64,000 nt of DNA, taken from NCBI RefSeq assembly GCF_954871325.1, contig NC_088776.1, forward strand, positions 4,347,985 through 4,411,984, given 5' to 3'. Origin of the DNA: Gordionus sp. m RMFG-2023 (lineage: Eukaryota > Nematomorpha > Gordioida > Chordodea > Parachordodidae). Position numbers and translations under genes: made by a program. Position 1 is the first letter of the stretch, and the number at the start of each line of letters is the position of its first letter. Positions 46,801-58,828 of the stretch are shown here, piece by piece. A model generated the notes under the pieces. The model had not been told where the DNA came from and searched no databases. It saw only the letters and a list, made by a program, of their open reading frames with translations.

Positions 46801-48345
46801 ATGGGACATTGCTGGTAATAAGACATAGTATAAATCTACTTAATAATCGTCCAGATTTTCTAATAATACGATTAGGAGGGGTAAAATTGTCGTGAAAAAT
46901 TCACGAGTCATATAGCAGGCTTTCCATAAATAACGTCTTCTTTTTGTATCAGAATAACCTGTACAAATTATTAATCTTATATAAAGACAAAGAGATAATA
47001 ATTTAATAAAAATTTGAAATTCAAGAAATAATCATAAACTTATTAAATTAATTTTTAATTAGCCGGTCAAAGATTAACCAACATATTATTTTACATATTT
47101 TGAAAGATGGATATTTAATTAAATGTTTATAAGTTTGTATCCTGTTGTGATTAAAGTTTAATTTGTTATAAATTTTGATGTGATATCAATAATATAGAAG
47201 AATGTCCCTTACTCACAACCCTTCCCTTTAAAAAATATAACTTATCAATCCCAAACAATCCTTTTCTAATAATTATAAAATACCAACAATAAACATTACC
47301 AACTAAGACAACCACATTGTTTAATTTCTTTATACCATATTTTATTTATGTTTCACATCGAAATAATTTATAAATGTTTCATATTCATTAAAATAGTTCA
47401 AATCCCACTATTCTTTGTTCTTGCACAGCTGGCATCTTCTGATCTCCCATTCTTCCTTCTTCCCCCAAAAATTAATTGTTCATGTCATAAAATGACTGAC
47501 ATTTAGTATATTATATTAAATTTATTTCTTCTTTTTTTCAGCAGCTACAACAAATAATATGTCAGAAAACAAAATTTTTGTTAAACATAGACAGTTGCCC
47601 AATTTATCAAAGCATTTTTATTACATAGAATAATAGTAGTTAATAGAAATTTAATTAAAACTAAAAATTTTGTTCAAATTGTTGGTATTATCAAGAGCTC
47701 AAATTAGATAGGTTCTATTGTATATATGTATAATAAAAATTTTGAGCTTAACTAGAACCCCCCACCCCCCCCCCCCCCACCTCGCTTCTTCCCTGTATCT
47801 ATAAGTACAAATATATATAATAAAATTTAACCCGAATTTAAAATAATAAATGATCAGTAAAGGCTTGACACCGCATATGTTTATCCTATTTATGACAAAC
47901 CACCATGTTTGTCTGAATGAACTATACAACAACGTATATAAAATAGAATATCAGCATGTACACAATATTTCTGAAATTGAACCAAATCTTATATTTAAAC
48001 GGGAACGCGGTGCCTATAATTTAAGAGAGAACTACTATCATGTTAATCCCTAAAGAAAAACTCATTAAAGATTTAGCTACAGGAAAATGATAATTTGCCA
48101 TGTACTTATTCCAGGGGAGTCAAATCGGGTATATGAACATTACTATGCAATTTAAATATGTTCCCCAGGTGAAGCGCGCGTGTCAGAAGGATATGAGGAC
48201 AAGAGGCCTAGAATATTACCAACAATTCTTATCATACACACAATGGGAGCTATTATTATGAAAAATGATTTATTTTCTTCATGTATCTTGGACCAAGGTA
48301 TGCAAGATACATTTTTGGTGGAATTAATTTTTCTAATATCGGGCG

Positions 48346-49140
48346 ATTTTCTCCAATGAGAGAAATAGTGATTTTTTTTTCTCCCATTTTATATTAAAAA
48401 AAAAATGATAAATAGTTTTGCGCGTGTAATAGGTATTAAATGGAAGTTAAAATAGCATCATTTTAAAAGTAATTATTTATACAAAAATAATAACTTTGTT
48501 AATATTTTTATATATTATATAGTTATTGAAACATCATTTGTGGTTATATAGAACGGGTGCGTTGAAAAAAAATGATGAATTAAAAAATTTTTTTAAATAA
48601 AGGATTATTTTTTTAATCAGCTGTTTTCTTTATCATTTGAGTTTTTTTTAATGAGCCATCATTTTTTTCCTATAGTATAAATTATTAATTTGAATATTAT
48701 TATTTACATATTAGTGTAAGCATGGATGTTGTTATTTTCAAAATGGTTATTTATTAATTTTTAAAAAAAAGTATAATATTAATAATAATTTTAGATTGTT
48801 ATATTTCATATGCTGACTAAAATATTATTAATATTATTATTAGATACATAAAGTTAAAAGCATTAAATATTATATATTTATATACATAGATATAAATGGT
48901 TAATATTATTTAAGAATTTATTTATTTATAGTGTGATTATATGAAATTTCGCTATTATTTTTAATATCAATATTTTTATATTTTAATAATTAAACACATT
49001 TTAAAATATTATTAAATTTATATATTTTATAAATAATATTAAATTTAATATTATATATTATATATATAAGTTTATATAATTAAAAATTAATAAAAATATT
49101 TTTTTATTGACTTAAAACTATTATTTTTAAACATAAATTG
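48346..49140. other. Very AT-rich spacer
   Basis: Almost pure A/T with short TAATATTATT phrases. No gene or repeat-family member is seen. The first part may correspond to the old promoter region of the receptor pseudogene. Confidence 0.5.
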
Positions 49141-49141
49141 A

Positions 49142-49640
49142 CAAGTGGCGGTTCATCCGGTGCAAAAATTTTGGAAGATTTGGAAGTATAAGTGATAATA
49201 CTGTATTGTATGTAGTGTTGTTAAACGGCTCATTTTGAGCCGATTTTTTAAAACGGCTAACTCAATATTTTAGCCAGAAAAATATTGCCTAAGTCTCGAG
49301 ATTTCGATAATATATGCCTAGACCTTTGTTCCTTCTATGAGCAAAATCTTAAAGCTTGCGTAATATTTTTCTGGACGAAATAATGAGTTAGCCGTTTTTA
49401 AAAATCGGCTCAAAACGAGCCATTTAACAACACTAATTGTATGGACGAATCATCAATAAAAAATAAAACTATATCATACTGATCAGGAAAATTTTCTTTA
49501 TTTAATCATCTTTATTTAGAGATTCTATGAACATTAAATCTCAATATTGATAGCGATCATAAAAACTTACACTAAAGAATTTAAACTTAAAATGAGCCAC
49601 CACTCACCCTTAAAGTAATTAAATTATACTGTAGTTCTCC
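49142..49640. repeat. Interspersed repeat hosting a MITE
   Basis: Outside the MITE, this sequence matches 4085-4245 in reverse: GGAAGTATAAGTG, ACTGTATTGTAT, AAGAATTTAAACTTAAAAT and CACC...CTTTAAAGTAATTAA. The ends AGTGGCGGTTCAT and ATGAGCCACCACT look like a short terminal inverted repeat, so it may be a DNA element, but similarity to the other copy runs slightly past that point. Limits are approximate. Confidence 0.45.
49215..49433. mobile_element. MITE family A, best-preserved copy (219 bp)
   Basis: Ends GTGTTGTTAAACGGCTC and GAGCCATTTAACAACAC, flanked by TA at 49213-49214 and 49434-49435. Internal arms include TCATTTTGAGCCGATTTTT, a small palindrome inside the terminal repeat. The middle shows AGCCAGAAAAATATTGCCTAAG and CCTTCTATGAGCAAAATCTT. 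This copy defines the family. Confidence 0.9.
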
Positions 49641-50465
49641 AGTATAGGCTCTTTTTCTCCCCCACTCCTTTTTAATTACCCTACAGAGGTTTAAGTAACA
49701 TTTTTCGAAATGTTGCGCCTACAAGTACTTGCGGCTTGCCCACAAAGGTGTAGAGGGCTCCTCATATTTTTAAATTTACACCCCAATTAACTTATGTTCC
49801 AATTAGATGGAAATGAGGAAAACCTAGCGTAGCTCTGTTGAACCTTCAACACTAGAGGGCAAAAGCGCTAAATATTGACAAGTAAATAAGTTGATTAGTA
49901 TTTATTTATATTTAAATTAAATTTAAAAAAATAAAGAATAAATTATTCTTAAAGTTTTGAAAGAACATGAACATGTTCCTTTTTTTTAAAAAGGTGATTG
50001 AGACCCAACCCCTATTATAACAATTTTGGCCTTACAGATTAGCAATAGCTATTACTGAGGGCTACATTGCGTCAATAAATTCCCCAGGATTATCTTTTAA
50101 GCTATTATTTGGTGATGTATTGAAGCATAAAATAATTCTAAACATTTATATAGATCTATATATGTATATATATATATATATCAAATGTAAATATTATTAT
50201 TAATGTTGACAATATATTAAATAATGATTGGCAAATTGAAAGAAAAATGTTTAATAGTTTAACCCAGATTTTAGATCAAATATTTAAACTTTTAAATTTA
50301 ATAAAATGTATTAAAAAATGAAAAATTAATAGTAGCCGCATCTGTATTTTTTGCAAGTTTAATAATTAAAGATACAGATATCATTTTTTTAAAAAAAGGT
50401 ATATAAGACATAGATGCAAGATATTTTTTTTAAAATACACTTAAAGATATAAGATATAAGTATTT
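49641..50465. other. Spacer with a less AT-rich block
   Basis: The stretch 49640-49880 is more GC-rich than its surroundings and contains CACTAGAGGGCAA at about 49850-49862, which resembles a CTCF-type site. No coding frame. From 49900 it is AT-rich, with a TA microsatellite near 50160-50182. Confidence 0.4.
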
Positions 50466-51196
50466 GCGTATCTACGAAGCAAGTTCTTTTGGTCTACATC
50501 AAAACGTCGAAAAAACGAAAGTATTTACATCCTTTTCCACATCAAACCATGATATATTAAAAATTAATAATTTTGATGTTTCTGAAGTATCTTACATGAA
50601 ATACCTAGGAGTTATCCTTGATAATAAAGGACAAACATGATTAGATACAATAGATAAAATAAACAAAGCTAAATTTAAATATCCCACTCTTATGAAAATT
50701 TGGTCTTCAAACCAATTATCCATTACTTTGAAATCGGATTATTTAAAACCTTAATAATATCATCACTTTTCTACGGAATATACACATGGTCTACTGCTTT
50801 TTCTCACAATATAAAAATACAATCCTTTATCAATAAATGCCTAAGATATATAACCAAAACATTTTATCCATTTAATACTTCAAACAGAACTCTCTGGGCT
50901 AGATGTGATAATCTTCCGTGTACAAACAAATTGAATATATAAAAATTGAATTAATGGGTCACATCCTCAGACAAACACCTAACAATCTTATCTACAAAGC
51001 ACTTGACAAAGTTTTCTTGGAAGAATCTTCCATGAAACCATTCCTATCTTATAAAAATAGCTGGTTTAGAAAAATTTCCAAATCCTTAATAGATATGGAT
51101 CTCTCCTGGGAATTAATAAAATGGGCTGCTACAAATAGACGTTTATTTAAGAAAATTATGAAATTAATCTATGACCATCTAACAAATGACTGTTGA
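50466..51196 (+). mobile_element. Non-LTR retrotransposon 3' fragment
   Basis: Broken frames read in order EKTKVFTSFSTSN, SYMKYLGVILDNKGQT, SLFYGIYTWSTAF, FINKCLRYITKTFYPF, IELMGHILRQTPNN and WELIKWAATNRRLFKKI. This is the order of a LINE carboxy end: RT thumb (YLGVILD), the YG-xxW block, then the GH-LR and A-xR-L tail. It is cut off at its 5' side and has several frame changes and stops. The clade is uncertain, but it differs from the two RTE copies here. Confidence 0.6.
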
Positions 51197-52279
51197 TGGT
51201 AAAGGCAATAATTTAAATTATACTTAAAATAACATACTTTTCTTTAAACTATGTATCTAAATATAAATTATTACTTATTCACTAAATCTTATTATGATTA
51301 TCATTAAACAATTTTTTAATTAAAAAAAAAAATTATATAAATTTAATATTCTCAAATAAAAATAATAATATTAATAATTTTTTGGAAGAAGGAACTTTTT
51401 CTCTTCATATATTCTTTCCTTTCCTTAGCTATGCTCATTACTATCATATACAAATAGCTGGGATTTAGTCCCACCCTTTTTTACTTTTACTTCTGGGTTA
51501 CAAGGTTTGTTGGTATCCTTGAGTAAAAAAAATCGGCATAATTATATGAAGGATGGGCCTTCATATAATTCACGTACGCTCACATTTGGGCAGGTCTATG
51601 ACTAACGCGCTATTAAAGATTAAAGATACTGCCCAACTCCGGAAATGAGTTTGTATAATTGATGAATACATATAGATATCATCATATCTTGGAACATCAA
51701 ATTTGCAGTATATTGATGTAAATATCAAATCGATACATTATTTTTAAGGAAATCTTCAGGAGTGTGAACCCTGAACTCTCATGCTTTAGCTGAACACAAA
51801 CCCGAACCTGGAGGGTTTAAGGGTAAAAATATTCAAAATTTCTTAAAATAATAATTAAAAAATTAATAAAAGAATTTCGTGGAATGATTTATCATTTTCG
51901 CATTTTTCCAAATTTTTTAAATTTTTTTTTACCTCCATTTTACAGGTCAAATTTTATTATGAAATATAATTAAATATGTTAATATTTTATTTTTATATCA
52001 ATTTTAGAAAGTAAAATAAAATCCAATTCTTTCTATATATTAAAACTTATCTTTTTTTTCTTTGAAACACATATTGCCAGATTTCCAAATCTTTAAAAAA
52101 GGATATTTTCGCTATATATTATGATTTTTTAAAATTAAAATATAAATAAAATATTTTAAATTTTTTTTTGCTATAGTAAAATTATATTTGTAAGGAAGTG
52201 GAATAAAAAATAAATAAATAAACAAAATAAAAAAAAACAAATAAATGAAAAAAAATATTTTGTGTTTATTTTATTAATA
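51197..52279. other. AT-rich spacer with a small hairpin
   Basis: Contains ATTATATGAAGG and CCTTCATATAAT separated by five bases at about 51540-51568, a small perfect hairpin. A GC-richer block with GGGCAGGT and ACTGCCCA follows. No gene. From 51830 it is low-complexity A/T. Confidence 0.4.
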
Positions 52280-52500
52280 TCGCGGGCATAGGGGCCGGAT
52301 GGTTTTAATTTTTTTTAAATATACCCGGGCCGGACCTTATAAATGTTCTTAAATACCCCGGCCGAGCCGAGAAAATTATTTTCTAAAAAAATTCCAGAGC
52401 CAGGCCGGGCCGAGTTCGAAAATATAAAATCCGGGTCTTTTTAAAAAAGAAATCCGGGACGGGCAGCGCGAATGGTACCCCTGTGAGTCCTTATATTGTG
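52280..52500. mobile_element. GC-rich MITE family B, diverged copy
   Basis: Alternating GC blocks (ACCCGGGCCGGACC, CCCCGGCCGAGCCGAG, CCAGGCCGGGCCGAG) and A/T runs, ending GAATGGTACCCCTGTGAGTCC, as in the copy at 11873-12167. Both ends have lost the CAGAGACC terminus. Confidence 0.6.
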
Positions 52501-53317
52501 CCATTAGAAGACTTATTTTCATGAATATAAAAAATAGGAATTTGTTCATGTTAAGTAATAATAAAAAATAAATTCGATATTATTATATATCTAACCATTT
52601 TTTGATAAAATATTTTTAAAAAAAAATTGAAGCATCCCCCCCCCCTTTCCCCTCGGGAAAAATTTTTAAGCGATACACCCGGTGCATATAAGTATTCGGT
52701 ATTCGGTAATAAGACACCTTATCCCACATCTTATCGACAAAAAAGATGGTAGCAGTTGAATCTCTAATATTATGTTCGATAGGGGTAGTTGTAGAAAGAT
52801 GTGCGAGCTTAAAATGATATTTAAGAAGACTTTCAAATTTCCCAGAGGAATTTCCCTAACTTCCTTCCCATTTAAGGTTCAAAAAAATGATCATAATATA
52901 CTCATCTCAAGTTTTTAAAATAAATTATCATAATTCCTAATCTAATGTTACTTAAACTTAGTTTTTTTTTAAATTTTATATATTGCACATTTATTGATAC
53001 ACGTTTTTGCTGAATATTTAAAAAAAATTTACTTTTTTTTTAAAACTCATTTTATTTTATATTTTAGATAATTTACAATTATTTTTATTTGTATATATAT
53101 ATATTATTATTATATGTGTATTAAAATCATTCAACAAATATTTAATTCAAAATTCTGATTTAAAAAAAAAGGTAAAAAATTATAATATTTTGTCAATTTT
53201 ATAATTTTTTAAACCGGGATCTGGAAAACAGTGTCATTTTATTTTTTACTCGTTGTTTTGTTCGGGTCCCGGTTAAATAATAATTATCTATCATTAAATT
53301 AATCGTTAAATATATTT

Positions 53318-53445
53318 GGAGACCTGTAGGTCCAGCCCAAAACCGAACCTGAATTCGGTCTTAAAATAGTTAAATTTTCAAAAATACGGATCGGGCTTTC
53401 TAAATACAAAAAAAAATGCTACAAACCAAGGGGCGGGGTTACCCA
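53318..53445. mobile_element. GC-rich MITE family B, left-end fragment
   Basis: Begins GGAGACCTGTAGGTCCAGCCC, matching AGAGACCTGTAGGCCAGGTCC at 57119, and continues with AACCGAACCTGAATTCGG and ATACGGATCGGGC. The right half is absent. Confidence 0.55.
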
Positions 53446-55771
53446 AAATATTATATATATTTTTTTAAAATCTGCACCGATAGAAAGAAATAATCCTGTA
53501 AAATTGGAATACGAAATATACCCCCGAGATCGACCCCATGTTCTGCTAATTGTTAATTTTAGAACAACGGAAGGCAAATTTTATTTTATTTTTGTAACTA
53601 CTAAAAACTAACTATTTTACAATTTTATATATATAATATGTACAATTTTTTAAATTTACACTTTTTACATAAGTTTTTTTTTTAAAAGTTTTAAATTTTA
53701 ACAAATAAAATTTACGAAAATTAGGAAAATATAAAAGGTGATTAAATAAATTTAAAAGAAATTACAGGTCATTAAAGAAAATATAAAGTTTATTCAAAAT
53801 TCACATATTAACAGTTAATATTAGATGGAGGGGTTGGAATAGGAAGATCAATAATAAACATATTAATTTCATTAAACATTTCTGAATTCTGGAAATTTTT
53901 TTAATTTAAAAAAAAAATTAAATAGTGGATTAACATTCAATTAACTTCTCATATTTTCAAATTATTTATTTTTTGAAATAATTTTTTTACAAAAATACCT
54001 TCAAAGATTTTTGATCTCTGATGATTTTTTTTTTTGAGAATTCTCAAACGAGTTTTTTGGTCAAATTTTACCTAAAATTTCTAAAAAAAAAATTTTATAA
54101 GGAAATTTTTTGCCATATTAGGTGCATAAAATAAGTTTTCTTGATGAAAAAAATATGATTTTGAACTTCTAATTCACAAAATATTTTTTGCTCTAAGAAA
54201 TATACGGGTGTGGTTTAATATTAAAAATTATCCGTTTCATGTAAACAAAAATTCTTTTTTTTAAACAAATCCAGGCTCTAGATATTTTATTACTGTAAAA
54301 ATAGAAAATTTTAATCTGCATGAGTAAATTATGTATTTTTGTAAATGGCAAAAAGGTATTATATATATTCACAACTATATTGCATAATGATATTAAAAAT
54401 ATATTAACTTTGTTTTTTCAATAATGCGGCTAAAATGTTTTTTGCTTTTTTTTATTTGTAAAGGGGAATTTTCACATTTTAGAAATCATTTTTACAATTA
54501 AATTTAAATTTAATATTATTATTATTAATCTTTATTTTAATATTAATTAATTTAGTTGTAAATATTATAATATGAAAGGTTTTGAAAGAGGTTATTTAAA
54601 AAAAAAATGATATTTAAATTATTTTTAGAAATTTGGCGACTCTTAAAAATTTAAAGGTATTCGCCCAGGGCGATCGCAACTACTGCCATCTCATAAGCAT
54701 CTGCTTCTTCAAGCTAATTCAAAATAGATCTTAAGAGATTATAATATAATACTCGTATTGTCTAAGTAAGTATTGTAATTTAAATATAACATAAATTCAT
54801 CAAGTATTTATTCATAAGTATTTATTCATAAAATACCAAATATGATGCGAATATAAGTTGCTTTGTATCATATTTGACCAGTAACCTTCCTAACTCTTTC
54901 CTTCTCGTTCAGGTGTGAGTTGGATATAATGGTTTGGATTTCATTTTATTTCTTAAATTCATATTTTTAAAAAAAAATACAACCATCCCCTATGGGGCAT
55001 TTTAATCCTGGATGAGTTTAAACAGTTTCTGTCAATCTGATTTATTTATTTAAAAGCGTGATTTTGCCTTTGTTTTGCAAATAAATAGTTTTTTCATAAA
55101 TATTAAAATGAAATAGAGACTTGATTTTTTAACCAGGCTTTGCATTTTTATATGATGCTAGTATTATATCAATTTTTTTTTCAAATAAACATGGATAATT
55201 TGAAATTATAATTTTGATAATAGTTATAAGTGAATATTTTAGAGGAACCCCTTCAACACTAGATTATGTAAATGTTGTGAGAGATATTATATAGCGCACA
55301 GCGACATCGAATTTTAGGGCAGAAAACTATTTATTTTTTTTAAATAGCAAACTTTATGTTCTTGGTGCAATTTTTGGGTCCGATTTGTTATGAATTTTTT
55401 AATGATTTTTTTTAAAATGAAAATTGTTCATTTTGAAATAATATTTCGTATTATAAAATTATAGAATATTAGATTTACCTAAATTCATAAAGTCATTTTA
55501 ATTCTTAAATTTCTCCATTCTTATTGGTCCCTTAAATATTGTTTAAAAAAAATCCTTTGGAATTATCTGATATGTCACGAACGAATATATTCATGTCATT
55601 TATAAATATAAGACCCATCTAAACTGTCAATTATAATTTTATAACATCTATACCTACCGTCGAATAGATTTTCATAACATTTATACATATAAACTCTATT
55701 TATTTATCTTCTTAAAACAAAAGAACATGTAAAATAATTTATATTTCTCTCGAAAAATATATTGAAAAAAA
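53446..55771. other. Long AT-rich spacer
   Basis: No gene or RNA recognised. Poly-A and poly-T runs are frequent. Around 54660-54730 and 54880-54950 composition is more balanced but no frame or motif stands out. Confidence 0.5.
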
Positions 55772-56005
55772 ATGTCCATAAATGTCAATTATATATCGAC
55801 AGAAGACAACATTCATATTTATAATGATGTAGTCCATTTTGATCGAAATAGACGGAAATGGACTAAAATGCGGTCAAAATCTTACGATCAAGAGGAGAAC
55901 CTTCTAGAATATGATTATATAATTAGAAGACCGTCCTTTTTGGTCCGAATTAATAAATATTTTCGCGGCCTCAGAATTTTCGAAATTTTTGTTTATTTTG
56001 AATAA
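55772..56005 (+). CDS. Unrecognised 77-codon open frame, possible small gene or exon
   Basis: Encodes a charged, non-repetitive peptide with NRRKWTKMRSKSYDQEENLL, EYDYIIRRPSFLVRI and a hydrophobic end (IFEIFVYFE). The first ATG follows a run of A, a usual animal start context. Codon composition is clearly less AT-rich than the DNA around it, which favours real coding. I recognise no family. It may be complete, an exon of a larger gene, or an element fragment. No neighbour shows a partner. In such AT-rich DNA an open frame of this length is mildly unexpected by chance. Confidence 0.35.
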   Translation: MSINVNYISTEDNIHIYNDVVHFDRNRRKWTKMRSKSYDQEENLLEYDYIIRRPSFLVRINKYFRGLRIFEIFVYFE

Positions 56006-57117
56006 TTTTGAAACTTTGTTTTGTTAATCGTTTTTTAATAAAAAAGAAGGATATTGAATTATATGAGCTCAAATATAAATGAAATACTAAAAGGCTCCTT
56101 TATAAGATTCTCCAAATGATTAAATGATCACGGTTTTTATTTAATCGGTTCGGCTAGGGTTTTGTAAATTTATCATTTTTTATTGAATATTTGGTCCGTC
56201 TCTGTTAGTCTCCGATATTTTTTTTTAGGTCGTGAAGAGGTCAGATTTTTAGCCTCGGCCAGAAAAATTTTATTTGCCCATTTTCGAGATTCCTGATATG
56301 GTTATTTTAAGGCCAGGCTGGCTTTTAAAATTAAGTCATTTTAAAATAATTATTTTGGGGCTATATTAAGTAAATGATTGGTAAATTGAGAATATGACAA
56401 ATGAGTGAATGTTAAATGAGCCATCATTGTATGAATTTGATTGAAAAAAATATTTTATATTGATTAAAATCGGGTCCGAATCGCGTTTACACCTTTTTAG
56501 GGCCTGGTCCGAAAGCTCTATGAGATGCTAAGAAATGATTTCTTATTATTATTAGTAATTCTTTTTTATTTCCCAGAAAAAGGAAATCAAGGACATATTT
56601 TTTTTTTAATTGAAAAAAGTTCCATATAAAAAAAAGATAATAAATTAAATTAAAAAAAAAAGAGTAGTAATTAGATGAGGAAAGAAAATAATTAAATAAA
56701 GAAACAAAAAAAAAATAACTTAAAGAAAAATAAATTAAAATGAATTTTTATAAAGAATGTCTCTCAGTTTGTGATTCAAAAGAAATTTAGTTCCTTATAA
56801 AATTAATTTCTTAAAAATAAAAAATTTAAATCCAGACCCACTTCTGTAAACAAAAATTATCAATAATACTATTTGAATTTAAATCGATGGTGAGTTATAG
56901 AATTGAACTTATAACAAATGGAAAAAGATTAGTGTCATATCAATCCAAAACGTGAAAATATTATTATTTGCATGTCACAGTTAAAAATGACTTTAATTTT
57001 TGACTAAATAAAGAAATTGCAAAGAAAAAGATTTGTTTTTTAAATGATTTTTTTCAAATATCTTTATTAGATATTTTATTTTTAAGTGATAGTTTATAAA
57101 ATTCATGGTATTGTAAC
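56006..57117. other. AT-rich spacer with possible decayed GC-rich element
   Basis: GC-richer phrases at 56230-56340 (GCCTCGGCCAG, AAGGCCAGGCTGGC) and 56470-56520 (GGGCCTGGTCCG) recall MITE family B, but no ends can be set. TTAAATGAGCCATCATT at 56412-56428 resembles AATGAGCCATCATT at 48648-48661. No gene. Confidence 0.35.
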
Positions 57118-57416
57118 CAGAGACCTGTAGGCCAGGTCCTAACCACGGTCTGGTTAGCCGGACCGCGTCGTATTTTAACTTCCGGGTCGGGCTGGGCTTA
57201 AAATTTTATTTTAAAAAAATACTGGCCGGGCTCTAAAATTATAAAACCATATGTTTGAAATCGCCATTGTTAGCTATAAAAATCAAAAATAAATAATATA
57301 TTTAAAAATAAATTCGGGCCGCGCCTGAAAAATATAAAACTCGGGATGGGCCGAAAAAGATTTTTTTAAAAAAATTCCCGGCCGGGCCGTGTAAATAATT
57401 CCTCTACAGGTCTCTG
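57118..57416. mobile_element. GC-rich MITE family B, complete copy (299 bp)
   Basis: Terminal inverted repeats CAGAGACCTGTAG and CTACAGGTCTCTG match exactly over 13 bases. Flanking 8-mers ATTGTAAC and ATTATAAT agree at six of eight positions, compatible with an aged 8 bp hAT target duplication. Inside are GGTCGGGCTGGGC, GGCCGGGC, TTAGCTATAAAAATCAAAAA and CGGCCGGGCCG. This is the copy that best defines the family. Confidence 0.8.
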
Positions 57417-57479
57417 ATTATAATATTATTTATTTACTTAGTATTTTGTCGCACTATAATATAACAAAAAAAATGAAAT

Positions 57480-58530
57480 GATTATATTGTTAAAAGATAC
57501 TTTTTAAATGGATCTAGATACGGATATAGATACATAGTCTAAAAGGTTATCTAAATTCAGATACAGATACATAGCCTAAAAAGTGATCTTGATACGGATA
57601 CGATTTTTAAAATGTATCTAGATACAATTTTTTAATAATCTTATATAAGGTTTGCATAAACCTAAATTAGGATCCTATTGTGAAAATGTATAAAATTAGC
57701 TTAAAACTTCATTGACTAGATATCACATTTATCAAAATATAACTAAAATAATGATTTTTAGATTTTAATATAATAATATATATGAAAATATATATGATTA
57801 AATGATCATAAATAATTACTAAATTTTAGTAATAAAATATTTTCAAAATTTTGGTCATTAAGGAATCCTCGTTAATTCGTAAAGACATTTTTAGCTACAC
57901 TAAAAAGCCTTTCTACCTGGGCAATTGAAGGGATTGTGGTGTTATATTTTATGAATAACAATTTTATATCAGGATATTCTTTAAAAATACTAAAATCTCG
58001 ACAATCATTTTCAAAAAAATTATTTAAAATTTTGAGTATCAAAATTTAAATTATTATTAACAATCATATCTGCTGCTGTGGAGTCAAAAAATAGGATATT
58101 AAATTAATTGTTTTTTTTCGCAGTTATTTGTTTGCAATCAGTTGAAGATCTTGATAATTCATCAACTAATTTTTGTATTAATTGTTTTTTTCATTTGCAA
58201 GATTTTTTTATATAAGTTTTAATATTTTATATATATAATTTTTTATTATAGTAGTCTTAATATTTTTTAATATATATATTTAAATTATATGCTCATATGA
58301 AATAAAATAAATTTTGCATTCAAGTATTTTTATTTATAATACAAAAAAAGCGTTAAATAAAATTATATCAAAATGTATCTTAAAAAGTTTCTAAAAACAG
58401 ATACAAATACATTAAAATTATATCTAGATACAGATACTTTAATCAAAAATTTATCTAGACAGATACCACATTTTTATATCTAGATACAGGATCTAGATAC
58501 TTGTATCTATATACTTTAACAACTCTGGAT
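57480..58530 (-). mobile_element. hAT element remnant with palindromic subterminal repeats
   Basis: Both ends carry many copies of a TATCTAGATAC-type palindrome (about 57500-57640 and 58370-58510). The outer sequences are TTGTTAAAAGATAC at the left and CAGAGTTGTTAAAGTATATAG at the right when read inward, typical of hAT ends. The minus strand at about 57945-57845 translates to PSIAQVERLFSVAKNVFT and RGFLNDQNFENI. This is the ERxFS and NFE signature of the hAT carboxy-terminal dimerisation region. The rest of the transposase is lost. The left end lies close to the preceding MITE. Confidence 0.65.
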
Positions 58531-58828
58531 TATAATAAGAAGGTAAGGGTAAAAATAAAATCTTAAAAAAATAAACCATATTATTTAAATGAAATTAATT
58601 AGTTCTGAACTGAAAAAACACCTTAATTTATATTTCTTTCTTACTTCTGTTGTAGAAACTGTTTACTCATTTACAAGAAAAGATGCTAGAAATTAGTTCG
58701 CACTGATTTAGAATTTAGTTTTTAAGTAGAATAATTATATTTTATTAATAAAACATTTATTGATTTTATTTTATTAATTGTGTACATATAAAAAAATAAT
58801 ATTTGAAAGAAAATATTTGAATCAAATC

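Larger units (their letters stand above)
44560..48345 (-). pseudogene. Decayed third receptor copy
   Basis: Three pieces keep the exon order of the gene at 34042-36876. An exon 1-like piece (48345-47833) holds RQTWWFVINRINICG and KPLLIIYYFKF. An exon 2-like piece (about 46950-46870) reads RRYLWKACYMTREFFTTILP. An exon 3-like piece (44850-44600) has VEFIVFIFPVSVFLIFRNF, MDMAFAFCTLMEYMYIS and LILNPK followed by a stop. Lesions include a lost splice donor after exon 1 (GGTTAA for GGTAAA), a deletion of about 45 bp in the helix 2 region, several stops, and truncation after the NP motif. The second intron holds a foreign fragment at 46050-46346 and the first a long C run. It is non-functional as a receptor. 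Confidence 0.75.
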
